Below are positions 34,171-44,374 of a stretch of 64,000 nucleotides of DNA, in pieces. The stretch lies in NCBI GenBank assembly GCA_947184155.2, contig CAMXCT020002665.1, forward strand, positions 26,862-90,861. Direction: 5' to 3'. The notes below the pieces were generated by a model. The model did not search any database. It was not told the origin of the DNA and worked only from the letters and a program-made list of their open reading frames with translations. This DNA is from Cladocopium goreaui (lineage: Eukaryota > Sar > Dinophyceae > Suessiales > Symbiodiniaceae). A program made the translations under genes and the position numbers. Position 1 is the first letter of the stretch, and every line of letters begins with the position of its first letter.

Positions 34171-34567
34171 CTGGTTGGTGGTTTCAAACAGGTTTTATTT
34201 TCCACTATATATGGGATAATCCTTCCCATTGACTAATATGTTTCAAGTGACACCTGCACTTTTCAGTGCAAGAAACAACACTACAGCTGCACTTGCACAA
34301 GCCCTTTATGGTATGTGTGTTTCAGCTGCTGCCCTGTGGATGTTTGTTCAGCAGCTTGCAGTGGATGAATGCATCGGGCTTGATCATTTGTGAAACCCCA
34401 CCCTCCCAACCCCTTGTGTTGCCCAAGTGCAACTGGCTCCATGGGGGGGCTATGATGTGCTGGTCTCTGCTGGGGTTGTCCAGCAGAGCCAGCATGTGGC
34501 AGCTATCCATTTGGAAAAAAGGGGGCGTGCATTGCAGCTTAGTGTTATGGTTGAAACCACCAACCAG
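34171..34567. mobile_element. Family A element (copy 4) split by an insertion of about 300 bp
   Basis: The left half (CTGGTTGGTGGTTTCAAACA to CCCATTGACTAATATG) stops at about 34,245. The right half (GGTTGAAACCACCAACCAG) resumes at 34,549. The intervening stretch carries roughly complementary ends (AACACTACAGCTGCA and TGCAGCTTAGTGTT) and an inner hairpin around CTGCTGGGGTTGTCCAGCAG, as expected for a nested insertion. Confidence 0.65.
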
Positions 34568-34827
34568 TTTTTATATATATATATATATAATGATGTTTCG
34601 TTCTAGTTTGCAAATGGGTCGTTTATCGATTCTCGGACACCGTGCAGTTTCGTCAGTTTGGCACTTCATCTCGCCTCAGGTAACTTCAGATCCGACCGGT
34701 GGAAGTTGCTGATCGTTTTCCGATGAAAAGTTAGAGAGGGCAAAGATGACCTCCTGATTCTTTGAAAAGTCTTAAAAACGACTCAAGCCCATTGTTTTTT
34801 CCTGAAGTAATATTACTGTAGATCAAC

Positions 34828-37800
34828 CACAAGACACGGCAGCCACATCGAAGAACCCGAGTCGTTGCGGTGGCGGCTCAAGATGAGCTGCTTGCCTGCG
34901 ATGAACCTCAGCATGGATCAAAGCCATCCAGACGTTGGATCAAAATATTTCAAAATAATGTGGGTTAATTAATGATTGTTAATCTATATACCATAATGAA
35001 AGTTCATGATGGTTGATAATGGGCATAATCATGGGATAATAATGGTTAATCATGGTTATTAATGGGATAATGTGGCTAAAAGAATGCCATGAACCACCCA
35101 TTTGGGAATGGTTTACCATGGTTTACCACATAAAAATGGTGATGACTGGGGGATGCTTTATGGCATTGTTTTACCCACATTAATGTCAATACCAGACGTC
35201 GACCCCTTGGCTGTTTCGGCGGATAGCGAGGCCTTTAAAACCGTATGTGTGACTCCACCAGTCAGGGTTTCGTTCACATAAAAGTTGCTGCATTCGAAGC
35301 AGGGGGGCCACGGGTGGTCAATTGGAAATACTTAAGGCTGGTTGGTGGTTTGGAACATGAATTCTTTTTTTCCACATACTGGGAATAATACTCCCATTTG
35401 ACTTTCATATTGTTCAGAGGGATAGGGCTCAACCACCAACCAGTTAAGGCCATTCAATGAATGGATTGTGATTGAATCCTTTGGGTATCCCAAGAAAATC
35501 CATCGAAGGCCGCTGGCAATCACCCACTTTGATGAATATATGTTGGGATACCGACGCTCTTGTGCCGTTGTGAATCATCCAAGAAGAACTATCCCCGTAA
35601 TTATCATGCCATATCATGCCAATAGTGTCCGAATAATCACTCTTTGGCAGTTTAACAAAAAGCTTTGGAAATGGCCCAGGATAGATGATTTGAGCTACAG
35701 GCTACAACCAAAATTAGTTTAATGGAGAGTAGTATTCGAGATATCTTTATTTTTTTGGAAATTGAGCTGGGGCTTGGAACACGATGATACACTCTTCAAA
35801 AAACGATAACATTTGCTTATATACCAAAACCTGAAAAACGAGAACACACACTTCAAAAATTGATGACTTGGAGCTATATACCAAATATATATATATATAA
35901 TCTCTTCCTCCTAATACTAAACGTCCCCCTAATACTAAAAACAGGCATCCATCTCCAATTTCCGAAAATTTCAGTTTGGCCAATTTGACTTTTAATTGAT
36001 CCCCTTTAAAAAACAATTCAAAAATCAACCTACCATTTGTGGGTTCTCCCCCCTAATACTAAAAACTAATTCATCCCGGGGTGTTTAGTATTAGGGGGGC
36101 TAGTCCTACTCCCCAAATCCAAGCTGCCTGGCTGGTCTAGCAATTAGGGGTAAGCTTCGAACTGCCATTTTTGGCAATATTTTAATTGCGTTATATAAGG
36201 AAATTTAATTGATTTTGAGATCGGAAAAAATAGTTTTTAGTATTAAGGGTTTTAATTTAGTATTAGGGGTAAGCTTTTTAGTATAATTATACACGAATGA
36301 ATTGATTATATATATATACACTTATAATTATATACATAATTATGCATCTAATTAATTAATTAGAATTACTTAGAAATCTGTATAAAATGAATAATCCCTT
36401 CCTCCATTCTAATGCATGAATAACTAATTAACATGACTTCGATTTGGTTCCCTAATAATAAATACCCCCCTAATACTAAAAACTACCTGCCGTGTTTTGT
36501 ATTAGGGGGGGGGTGAGGGGGGGGGGTTTAGTATTAGGAGGAAGGGATTATATATATATATGGCCCATTTACCTATAAAAAATGATGATTTCCGTAGCAA
36601 ACTGTTAAAATCTCTTAAATGATCATTTGTATTCATTTGTCCCATTATATCCCAGTTATATTCCTATATATTCCTCTTATATATCCATTGTATCCCTACA
36701 CAGAATCGCAGACCCTTCGAAGCGTTCGTGCTGCCCCTGGCTTTCCAGGACCAACGCTGGGTGATCTCCCCCCGAGACTCGTTGGCACAGGCCTCTGACC
36801 TATGGGACGAGCTAGATCCACTTGACCATGGATATGGTGATATATGGTTAATCTATGGTTAATAACCAGCCATGACTGGGATTAAAATGGGATTTAACCA
36901 CTATAAATGGTGATTTAATGGTTAACAATGGTGAATAATGGGATGATCATGGGATTTACCCTCTGGTAATTTAACAGTTTGCTATTGAAAATGGCCATAG
37001 AAATAGTGAGTTTTCCCATTAAAAATGGTGATTTTCCATTGCTATGTTAGTTTACCAGAGGGTAACCAGCCATGACTGGGAATATATATATATCTATGGT
37101 TAATCTATGGTTTTTTTAATGGTTAATAATTGGAATAACACTATAGACTGGTTGGTGGTGACTGGAACCATGGAATTTTATGACTTTCCATATATTGGGA
37201 ATAATAATCCCAACTGACTTTCATATTTTTCAGAGGGGTAGGTCAACCACCAACCAGATGGCGATTGGGTTTGATATGGTTTAATAATAAGCCAATGGTC
37301 ATTTACGCATTGATATTTGGTTTATTCTTCTTCATCGAGTACCATTACCTTGGGGTCATATGCAATAGCTTTAAGAACTCGCTTCATTATCCCATGATGA
37401 TACGATTAGTGATTGGGGATACTGTAAAAATCGGGACAACAGGGACAAGCAGTGGGTGAATAATTTGGTTTTCTTTTTTGGTTAATCGTGGAGAATCTGT
37501 GTGGCCGACCCTAGGAGAAATGACTACAGAGGATGGTGTATGTGGTGGCTGAAAATGGTGTGACAAGCAACTAGCTATAAAGATCAATGGTGAGTGTTGC
37601 CGTTTGTTTGGTGCTTTCCAGATTTTGGGGCTTTGGATGGCATGCCATGTTGCCAAGCATCACCCCATGCTACCCCGCAGTTTTTCTGGGAAGAACACGG
37701 ACCAGCACTAGCATGGCAAGATAAACGTTTAAGAGTATACCAACAATGGGAAAAGGTGAGAGCTGGTGAGAACGAGTCAAAATCAAATACCCAAAAAAAT

Positions 37801-40800
37801 GAGTAGTTCAGCATCAATAAATTTACATGTTCTGTTGCCTTATCGGATTTCAAAACCAGTGTTTTAGGTGAACTGACTCACAATTTCATAGACATCAGCA
37901 AATACCATGGGAAAACAATTGCTTTTTGTTCATCTCTAAATGGGGAAATCATGGGAATTTTATTTCTAAATAGGGATACAAATGGATATACTGATCTACT
38001 GTAGTCGGATAATATATATCCAACAACTGACTGCAAAACCGTGTCTAACAATATTTGGCCAAAAAAGGCAATCTACTCATCGATATCCGGCTGACATGTT
38101 GGCATTCTGTTTGCCATGCTGAACGTAAGACAAAAACAAAAGCTCAGTTTAGATATGTTTGGAGGTAACTGTGTCCCAAGAAAGACCATGCGTTCAATCA
38201 CCCTCAAACTAGTTTGAATCCACCTTTCTATATGTTTCTATTTGTTTGAGGACCCCAGCCTACTTGGGCAATCGGCGGACGATATTTTCCGTGTTTCGCA
38301 ATCATTTTCTGCAGGCCCAAAGTGGTGTTATGCTGGGATGCGCCTTCCAGTGCCCATCGCGCGCGAGTGGTTGGAAGACTTGAGCCAGTAAAAATACCCA
38401 TGTTGCTTGATAATGACATGTGGGTTATACTGACCTCTTGGAGACAATCATTTTCATATAATTATATATATAATATATAATATATATATGGATTATTCAT
38501 CACCCCTTGATTTCATAGGATGGGATAGGGTTGTTTTGTTTAACGTTTAATGCGTTCACAAACGGGTTCTTTTCCGGCTTTGCAGCGTTGGCAGCAGGTA
38601 TGTGGATGACGTGTGGAACGAACTGACCAATGACGAGTGGCAAAAGGCTCCACAAGTCCGAGTCACACCTTTGGTGGTGGGTTCCCCAGTGCAGTCGCAT
38701 CGGATCCACGAATGGTAAGTGATTAATTAGTAACCATGGTTGACTCATTTATACGTACACATATGGGATCATATGGGATTAATTACATATGTATGATATG
38801 TATATTTATATGATATACAATATATATATATATATACAATATATATATATATGATATATATACATATATATATATGATATATATATATATATATAATACG
38901 GGATATGCCACGAATCGGGGACTTTAGCAACTAGGGCTATTAAGCAGTTTCAGTTCTGCAGACCTTATACCTACCTTCAGCCATAGAAATTGGTGTTTGA
39001 TGGGCTTTCTGCCATGAATTTCCTGCCAAAACACCAAGCTAAAAACTGATTAACGTTGTCAAGCTCATAGCCCACAGATTCCTCCACCAAGCAAGTCAGC
39101 AAGCCCACAAATACGTCACAGCATCTCTCTGCAAATTGTTCATGTACAGAAAGTCAAATACCCTCATTGACACGGATTGCCCTTTTTTGTCACACTGCTA
39201 CTCGCATCACACTTGCGGCCTGCACCCACCTACACACGAAAAAAAAACTCACTTACATGGAGAGAGATGCTTCTGGAAGCCCCATAGGATGATTTGAATC
39301 ACAGCAACTTGCCAGTGTTTTCTTCAGAAACATCAAAACTCCTGCATGTTTGGTGGTGTTGTCAGTATTATCAGTCATAATCTTCATGTGTTGGTTGTAA
39401 AAATCTCTTCAAGTGGCCATGCCTCGTCAAATAACTTGGATCCTGGATCCTTAGGAGCAGGCTCCAGCACGATCTCCTGCAATGGCAGGCGAGTTTGGGA
39501 CATCTTCAGATCCAAAAAAAAAGGATCCCTTTGGTAGTCAAAAGTGGCAATGGTAAATCCATGTAAATCCCCTAATGAAACCATCAACAAACAGTGGGAT
39601 TTAATAGGATTTAATGGGATGTAACGGGATGGATAGTCAATCATGGCAGGGAAATCCCCTATCGGCATAATTTTTTCTGGGAACATCATCCATAAACGGA
39701 TGATGTGAAAAAAAGCCGTGCCTGATTGGATTTGATGGGTGTACCTTGGTCTAGGTCTCGGGGTCTCGGAAAGAAATTGGTAGACGAGCTAGATTTTTGT
39801 CACACCATGATGCATCGAGTGATATCGAATGCAGTTGCTCTTTTGATTCATTGATGCTGATGACAAGAGCACTGATTCATTGAGACAGCACCAAATTACT
39901 CCCATCCTCATGTTGAAGAATGCCCTGAGAAACCATAGAATCGGATCATATCGAATCTAGTCATCTTGGGGGCTCATATATACATATATATATATATAGT
40001 CATATAGTCATATATACATTTATAATCATTTATATATGGGAAGTATTCAGGACATATTCAGTAGCAGGTGGGTAAGGGATAAAAATCCTCAGCACATGGC
40101 CATTGTGCTGTGCACCCGTAAGGTGCTCAGCCCCTACCATCACGATCAAGGCCTCCGCCCGAAAGGGTTCTGGCCTTATGCGGAGACCTGGAGTCGTTCT
40201 GTGCAGAAACCGTGATTTAATGGTGATTTAATGGGTGATATACACTCTGGTAATTTAACAGAGCTATGGAAAATCACTAGTTTAATAGTTAAATCAGCTA
40301 CACATGATCCATTTTCCATAGCTATGTTGCTTTACTGGAGGGTGGTATATAGGGGATGACACCACATATTTAAGGAACCAACCAAAATGATGCTGATATA
40401 ATCCCATCCCCTTTTTTTTCAGACCACCATTCGGGATGAATCAAACCATGGATGGGATTCATCAGGGCCAATCAGAAACCATCCCAGAAACCAACCATCA
40501 GGGGGGGTCATGTTACACTCTGGTAGGCTAACGTAACTATGGGAAATCACAATTTTTAATGGGTAAATCCACTATAAATGGCCATTTTCAATAGCTATGT
40601 TAGTTTACCAGAGGGTAAATCCCAACTAGATTCAAATAGGGTTAGGCTATACCCAATAAACCTCAGTTGGGGATGGTTTATGGCATTGGGCTTACCTAAA
40701 ATAACGCTGACAAATCACGACTTTCTTAGGTACCACTAACAAGGGATTGGTGATTGTGGATAGCTCATGATGGCTCCAATCATTGTGGAACACTGCTTGG

Positions 40801-43800
40801 TGGTTTCAAGTCGTGTTTATATGTCACTCTACCTGGTATGAGGATATGAGGACATATGATGATCCCCATCAACATTCATAGTTTTCAAGGGTTTGAAACT
40901 GAAACCACCAACCAGAAACAAACACTCCGCGAACAAGGCCAGTGTGGCTTTGCCAGCGGCAGATGTGATGCCATACGCGGCTCCAGCAGTGGCAAAGGCA
41001 CAGAAACAGGACACTTGGACTGCAGATGAAAATGAACTTAAACCAAAAACACATACCATCTTTTCCTGGAAAATCATCTCTTTTTTTTTTTTCAGATTTT
41101 GCATTGCCATGTTTGATTAGCGAAGGGTCCTTTTGAGGATTTGGGAGGTCTGTCATTTTGCAGAACATTGTAGAACTCGCGGAAAAAATCTTTCTTTCAT
41201 CTTTCCAGCAATCCTATCATCGGTCCTTTCCCCGTGAACAAAATCTGCAAAAAGCCGAGGCTTTTGCTGTGGATACCGTCCATATCCGAGGTGCAGATGC
41301 GTGAGTATCATTGTTGGTGCCCCAACATGTTCCAAACATTGGATTTTAATGTCAAATCTTTCTATACATTGGATTTTAATGTCAAATCTTTCTAAACCAT
41401 TGGATTTTAATGCACCAAAATCTGTGTATGTGTGTATTCCCATCGACATGGCAGCCACAAAATCCTGTGGCTTGGTCAGCGTCCAGCGGATGCGTGAGTT
41501 TCAGCAACAAAAAAATCTGACGTCCAGGGTGAAATGATCCTGAAATAGATTGTATATATGGATGAATATGGAACATGTCAAAGATATGTTCATCTTTTTC
41601 GGATGATTCTTCACCCCCAACTCAAATAAATCATTAACTATATTATTATATCAATGATATCAATGAAATATATATCTTCTCCAAAAAAAGAACAACAAAA
41701 ACACACATAAAGTCACATGATGGTGCCCCCCAGTTAAAAGTCGGTTTATAAACCATTATAACCCCTATTTTCATACGATAGAGTTATATCATACTTATAT
41801 CATAGTTATATCTACCTACCAACCATAGTTTTTCATTCAGCCACTTTTCTGGCAACTGAGTAAGCTATATATATCTACCACGATCAAACGACGGCCCTGG
41901 TTGGCCCATCCTGCCCCCCATCCTGCAGGTGGCTTTTTGAACCCCAAGCTCAACGCGGTGTACCACATGGATTCCTCCGTGCAAGTGGGCTCTCGAGCGA
42001 CTTACTGGGATGAGCAGCGTCGATTCTTCATGTACTACCAGGCCTGGTGAGCGCAGGCTGAATAAAGGTGAGAACAAGCTGAGAGGGAAAAAAGGGTGGT
42101 TTAACCAAGGAAAATGGTGGTTTAAACAAGGAAAGGATGGTTAAACTATACTACAAAAATGGTGGTTTTACCAATGAACATGGTGGTTAAACGGAGAATA
42201 ATAGTTATCCAACCAACAAAATACCGGAATATCATGGTGATATTGTGGGACATTGGGGTATAAAACCACCAACATGATATTTGGATGTGTCTGAACATGA
42301 TTTACCCCAAAGTCCCAAAGTTATAGTTTTTTTTTTAAAAAAAAAACTTTGTTTCAATCCTTGGGGTTGGAATATTATGGTACCCACAATTTTATGGCAT
42401 CCCAAGGCTATCTCCGCTGTTTTTGTTTTGCATGGAATCCTTGAAATGACTGATATTTCTGCGCATGTTTAATTTAAGTGTCAAGGGTGTGAATTGTTTG
42501 TGGTTAAGTGTATATAGATGTATTAACCAGTGTTTAATTTCCTTGCTTGTTAAGGCATGAAGGTTTTGTTGATGCTACTTCAAGGATAGCTGCCAGGGCC
42601 ATCCAAGTATCTTTAAACATTGCGTATGTGCCCCAAAATTCTAGTAATTTGGAGGGTCTAGATATTTATAGATCACTATAAATCACAACATTTCCAGATA
42701 TAGTTTTGGGATTAATATCCCATTATATTATATTATATTATGTTATATTATACTATATTATGTTATAGTATATATATATGATATCCCAACATTTACCATA
42801 CATCTTGGGATATTTCATGTATGCTTCATGCTTCATGGCCTGAGCAAACCTTTCTTCGACATGTTGCGACGCTTCTAGGCTGCGATGAAGAGATGGGCCA
42901 TCAGTATCCGCATCCATGATGCCAAGACAGGTTTGGAGCTGATGTTGATTGCTGTTTTTTTGGTGATGTTTCTGGATAATGTTGGGATATGATCTGTAAT
43001 TAGTAAATGTTGGTTTTATGAATGTCAATCATTGTGATGTTTCTGGATATGATATGTATGTATATGTCATCAAAAGTTCTTGCCTGTTCTTGTTTTGCTG
43101 TTTTTTTCGGTGAGCAAAAGAACCAATTACATGATTGCAATTGCAGTGAACAACCGCGAAATTCGAATGATCTGATGCTCTCGTCATTCTGGGGTAACTT
43201 CAGAAGCCCAGGGCGGCAGACATGTCTCGGATTGCAACGCGCAGGCGAAGATATGTTGGATCATGCCAGAAGAGGTGGCTTGCAGAAGCCTCAGACATTG
43301 CAGAAGAGGTTGGTGATGCTCCAAGATATGGATTCTCCCTAGATTTTTTGTTTTTTTTCCAGAAGTACTGAAAGCCAGGAGTAAAATTGATTTGGGTATG
43401 GCTCAGCAGATCCAAAAACTGATGGGTCAAGACTCACACCAGTTGATAGCAAATTCATAGATTGTTTGCTGGTAAACTGGGCAACCCAATAGTACATCAT
43501 CCCCAATTTCACCATGAATGGTTTCTTAAAAATTATCACTACCTGATTTATTATTGGGTTTACCCTCTGGTAATTTAACATAGCTATTGAAAATGGCCAT
43601 TTATAGTGGATTTTCCCATTAAAAATGGTGGATCTTTCCAGTTCGCTATGTTAGTCATTACCAGAGGGTACATCACTATATCTCCATTTTACAGATTTTT
43701 ACAGCAGTTATCCAACCGTTGATCACAATAAACCCAGTAATAAACCTATTATCACTACCTGATTTATTATTGGGTTTACCACATTACTCTTTCGTCTACT

Positions 43801-44320
43801 CCGGTCCTAGGTGTGGTTTTGCCTTCGAGGCTCACGGGAGGGCAGAAAAATTGTTTGCCGAAAATTTCTTATCCCTATGTACAAGCCATTTTCAACATGG
43901 GTGTGTCTGAAAATGTCGTGTACCCCTGTGTACCCAATGGTTTTGCTGATCATTATCCCGTTTTTTAATGGCTATTTCATTGGGAATACACCCCATTTTC
44001 AGACATACCCACATCAAGCGGCTTGGTTTCTTACATTCGAAGTATTCACATGTCATGGTTCAGCTGTCTTGGTTGTTTCGCCTTAAGGTTGGTTGAATCC
44101 TCTTTCTTGCTGGTCACATCCTCATTCTTTTGGTGGCTAAAACCCCTATGTTTTTTGGTTAGGCAGGTTAGGCTCCTGTCTTGCGAAGAAATCCCAAGTC
44201 TTGTTGCTTGCGTCTCAGTGATGATTCACGGCAGGTGGACAAGCTAACGAACCAGTGGAAAGAGTTCTACGAAGGAAGATGGGTGACTGTTGCCTTCTCA
44301 GTGGATAAGTTGGCATGATA
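34828..44320 (+). CDS. Multi-exon uncharacterised protein (one gene or several)
   Basis: A run of + strand exons with clean splice borders. Among them: 34,829-34,931 (VVAVAAQDELLACDEPQHGS); 35,193-35,241 (DPLAVSADSEAFKT, donor GTATGT); about 35,450-35,550 (NEWIVIESFGYPKKIHRRPL); 36,704-36,835 (FEAFVLPLAFQDQRWVISPR); 37,611-37,756 (WEEHGPALAWQDKRLRVYQQ, donor GTGAGA); 38,316-38,389 (MRLPVPIAREWLEDLS); 38,588-38,715 (RYVDDVWNELTNDEWQ, donor GTAAGT); about 40,115-40,210 (KGFWPYAETWSRSV); about 40,920-41,035 (ASVALPAADVMPYAAPAVAK); 41,208-41,300; 41,928-42,048 (VGSRATYWDEQRRFFMYYQA); about 42,880-42,932 (MKRWAISIRIHDAKTG); about 43,200-43,340; 44,235-44,318 (KLTNQWKEFYEGRW, then TGA). The TYWD...FFMYY...KRWAIS order recalls a short repeated domain in uncharacterised dinoflagellate proteins, from memory. 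It follows the O-methyltransferase-like gene and may even be its continuation. Confidence 0.5.
35338..35443. mobile_element. Family A inverted-repeat element, copy 5, with flanking TTAAGG duplication
   Basis: CTGGTTGGTGGTTTGGAACA to CAACCACCAACCAG, 106 bp. TTAAGG directly precedes (35,332-35,337) and directly follows (35,444-35,449) the element, a probable 6-bp target-site duplication. Confidence 0.9.
35898..36550. mobile_element. 650-bp inverted-repeat element built of TAATACTAAA modules
   Basis: The left end TAATCTCTTCCTCCTAATAC followed by TAAAC is mirrored by GTTTAGTATTAGGAGGAAGG then GATTA at the right. Flanks on both sides are ATATATATA, suggesting insertion into TA. Inside, CCCCCTAATACTAAAAAC and TTTAGTATTAGGGGGG motifs recur in both orientations, including a tight hairpin at about 36,048-36,103. 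No protein-coding frame. Confidence 0.8.
36863..37081. mobile_element. Insertion carrying family B copy 5, flanked by 19-bp direct repeats
   Basis: The terminal-repeat core is 36,957-37,064 (TACCCTCTGGTAA ... TTACCAGAGGGTA). The direct repeat TAACCAGCCATGACTGGGA occurs at 36,863-36,881 and again at 37,063-37,081, exactly 200 bases apart. The 75 bases left of the core are shared with the flank of copy 4. The mobile unit therefore appears to be about 181 bp plus a 19-bp duplication. Confidence 0.8.
37148..37257. mobile_element. Family A inverted-repeat element, copy 6
   Basis: CTGGTTGGTGGTGACTGGAA to TCAACCACCAACCAG, 110 bp, long subtype like copies 1 and 2. It lies about 65 bp after family B copy 5. 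Confidence 0.9.
38755..38905. repeat. TATA-rich palindromic tract
   Basis: Alternating TATATATA with GATATA interruptions, following the exon ending at 38,715. Low complexity, hairpin-prone, no gene. Confidence 0.75.
39384..39520 (-). CDS. Possible minus-strand exon (weak)
   Basis: The reverse strand reads MSQTRLPLQEIVLEPAPKDP then SKLFDEAWPLEEIF, which looks more protein-like than the + strand reading (broken by a stop). If real it would be the only antisense exon amid + strand genes. No family recognised and no partner exons were found on this strand, so it may be a chance frame or part of an inverted insertion. Confidence 0.25.
39700..40110. other. No supported gene
   Basis: Mixed sequence with a TATATACATATATA tract at about 39,980 and no sustained coding frame. 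It lies between candidate exons of the uncharacterised + strand gene. Confidence 0.5.
40241..40347. mobile_element. Family B inverted-repeat element, copy 6 (diverged)
   Basis: TACACTCTGGTAATTTAACA at the left and TTTACTGGAGGGTGGTA at the right, with several substitutions against the family but the same interior order (GCTATGGAAAATCAC, CCATTTTCCATAGC). Confidence 0.7.
40514..40617. mobile_element. Family B inverted-repeat element, copy 7
   Basis: TACACTCTGGTAGGCTAACG to GTTTACCAGAGGGTA, 104 bp, interior matching copies 2 and 3. Confidence 0.85.
40795..40915. mobile_element. Family A element, copy 7 (diverged)
   Basis: CTGCTTGGTGGTTTCAAGTC at the left and TGAAACCACCAACCAG at the right, with a degraded interior. 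Recognisable only through the terminal repeats. It lies immediately before a candidate exon. Confidence 0.5.
41337..41412. repeat. Short tandem triplication
   Basis: CATTGGATTTTAATGTCAAA plus TCTTTCTA repeats, with the third copy truncated after CATTGGATTTTAATG. Period about 30. It sits in an intron between two short candidate exons. Confidence 0.8.
42715..42782. repeat. TATTA microsatellite
   Basis: ATTATATTATATTATATTA followed by TGTTATATTATACTATA variants. Simple repeat, no gene. Confidence 0.8.
43532..43780. mobile_element. Family B copy 8 bracketed by a 33-bp direct repeat
   Basis: The element proper is 43,561-43,670 (TACCCTCTGGTAATTTAACA to ATTACCAGAGGGTA). ATTATCACTACCTGATTTAT plus TATTGGGTTTACC occurs at 43,532-43,564, overlapping the element's left edge, and again at 43,748-43,780. 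The second copy lies 78 bases beyond the right end, so it is not a simple target-site duplication. Confidence 0.8.
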
Positions 44321-44374
44321 AGGATACACAGCAGACATTGTCCCACCAAAACTGGGCAGATTCAACATTTGTTC

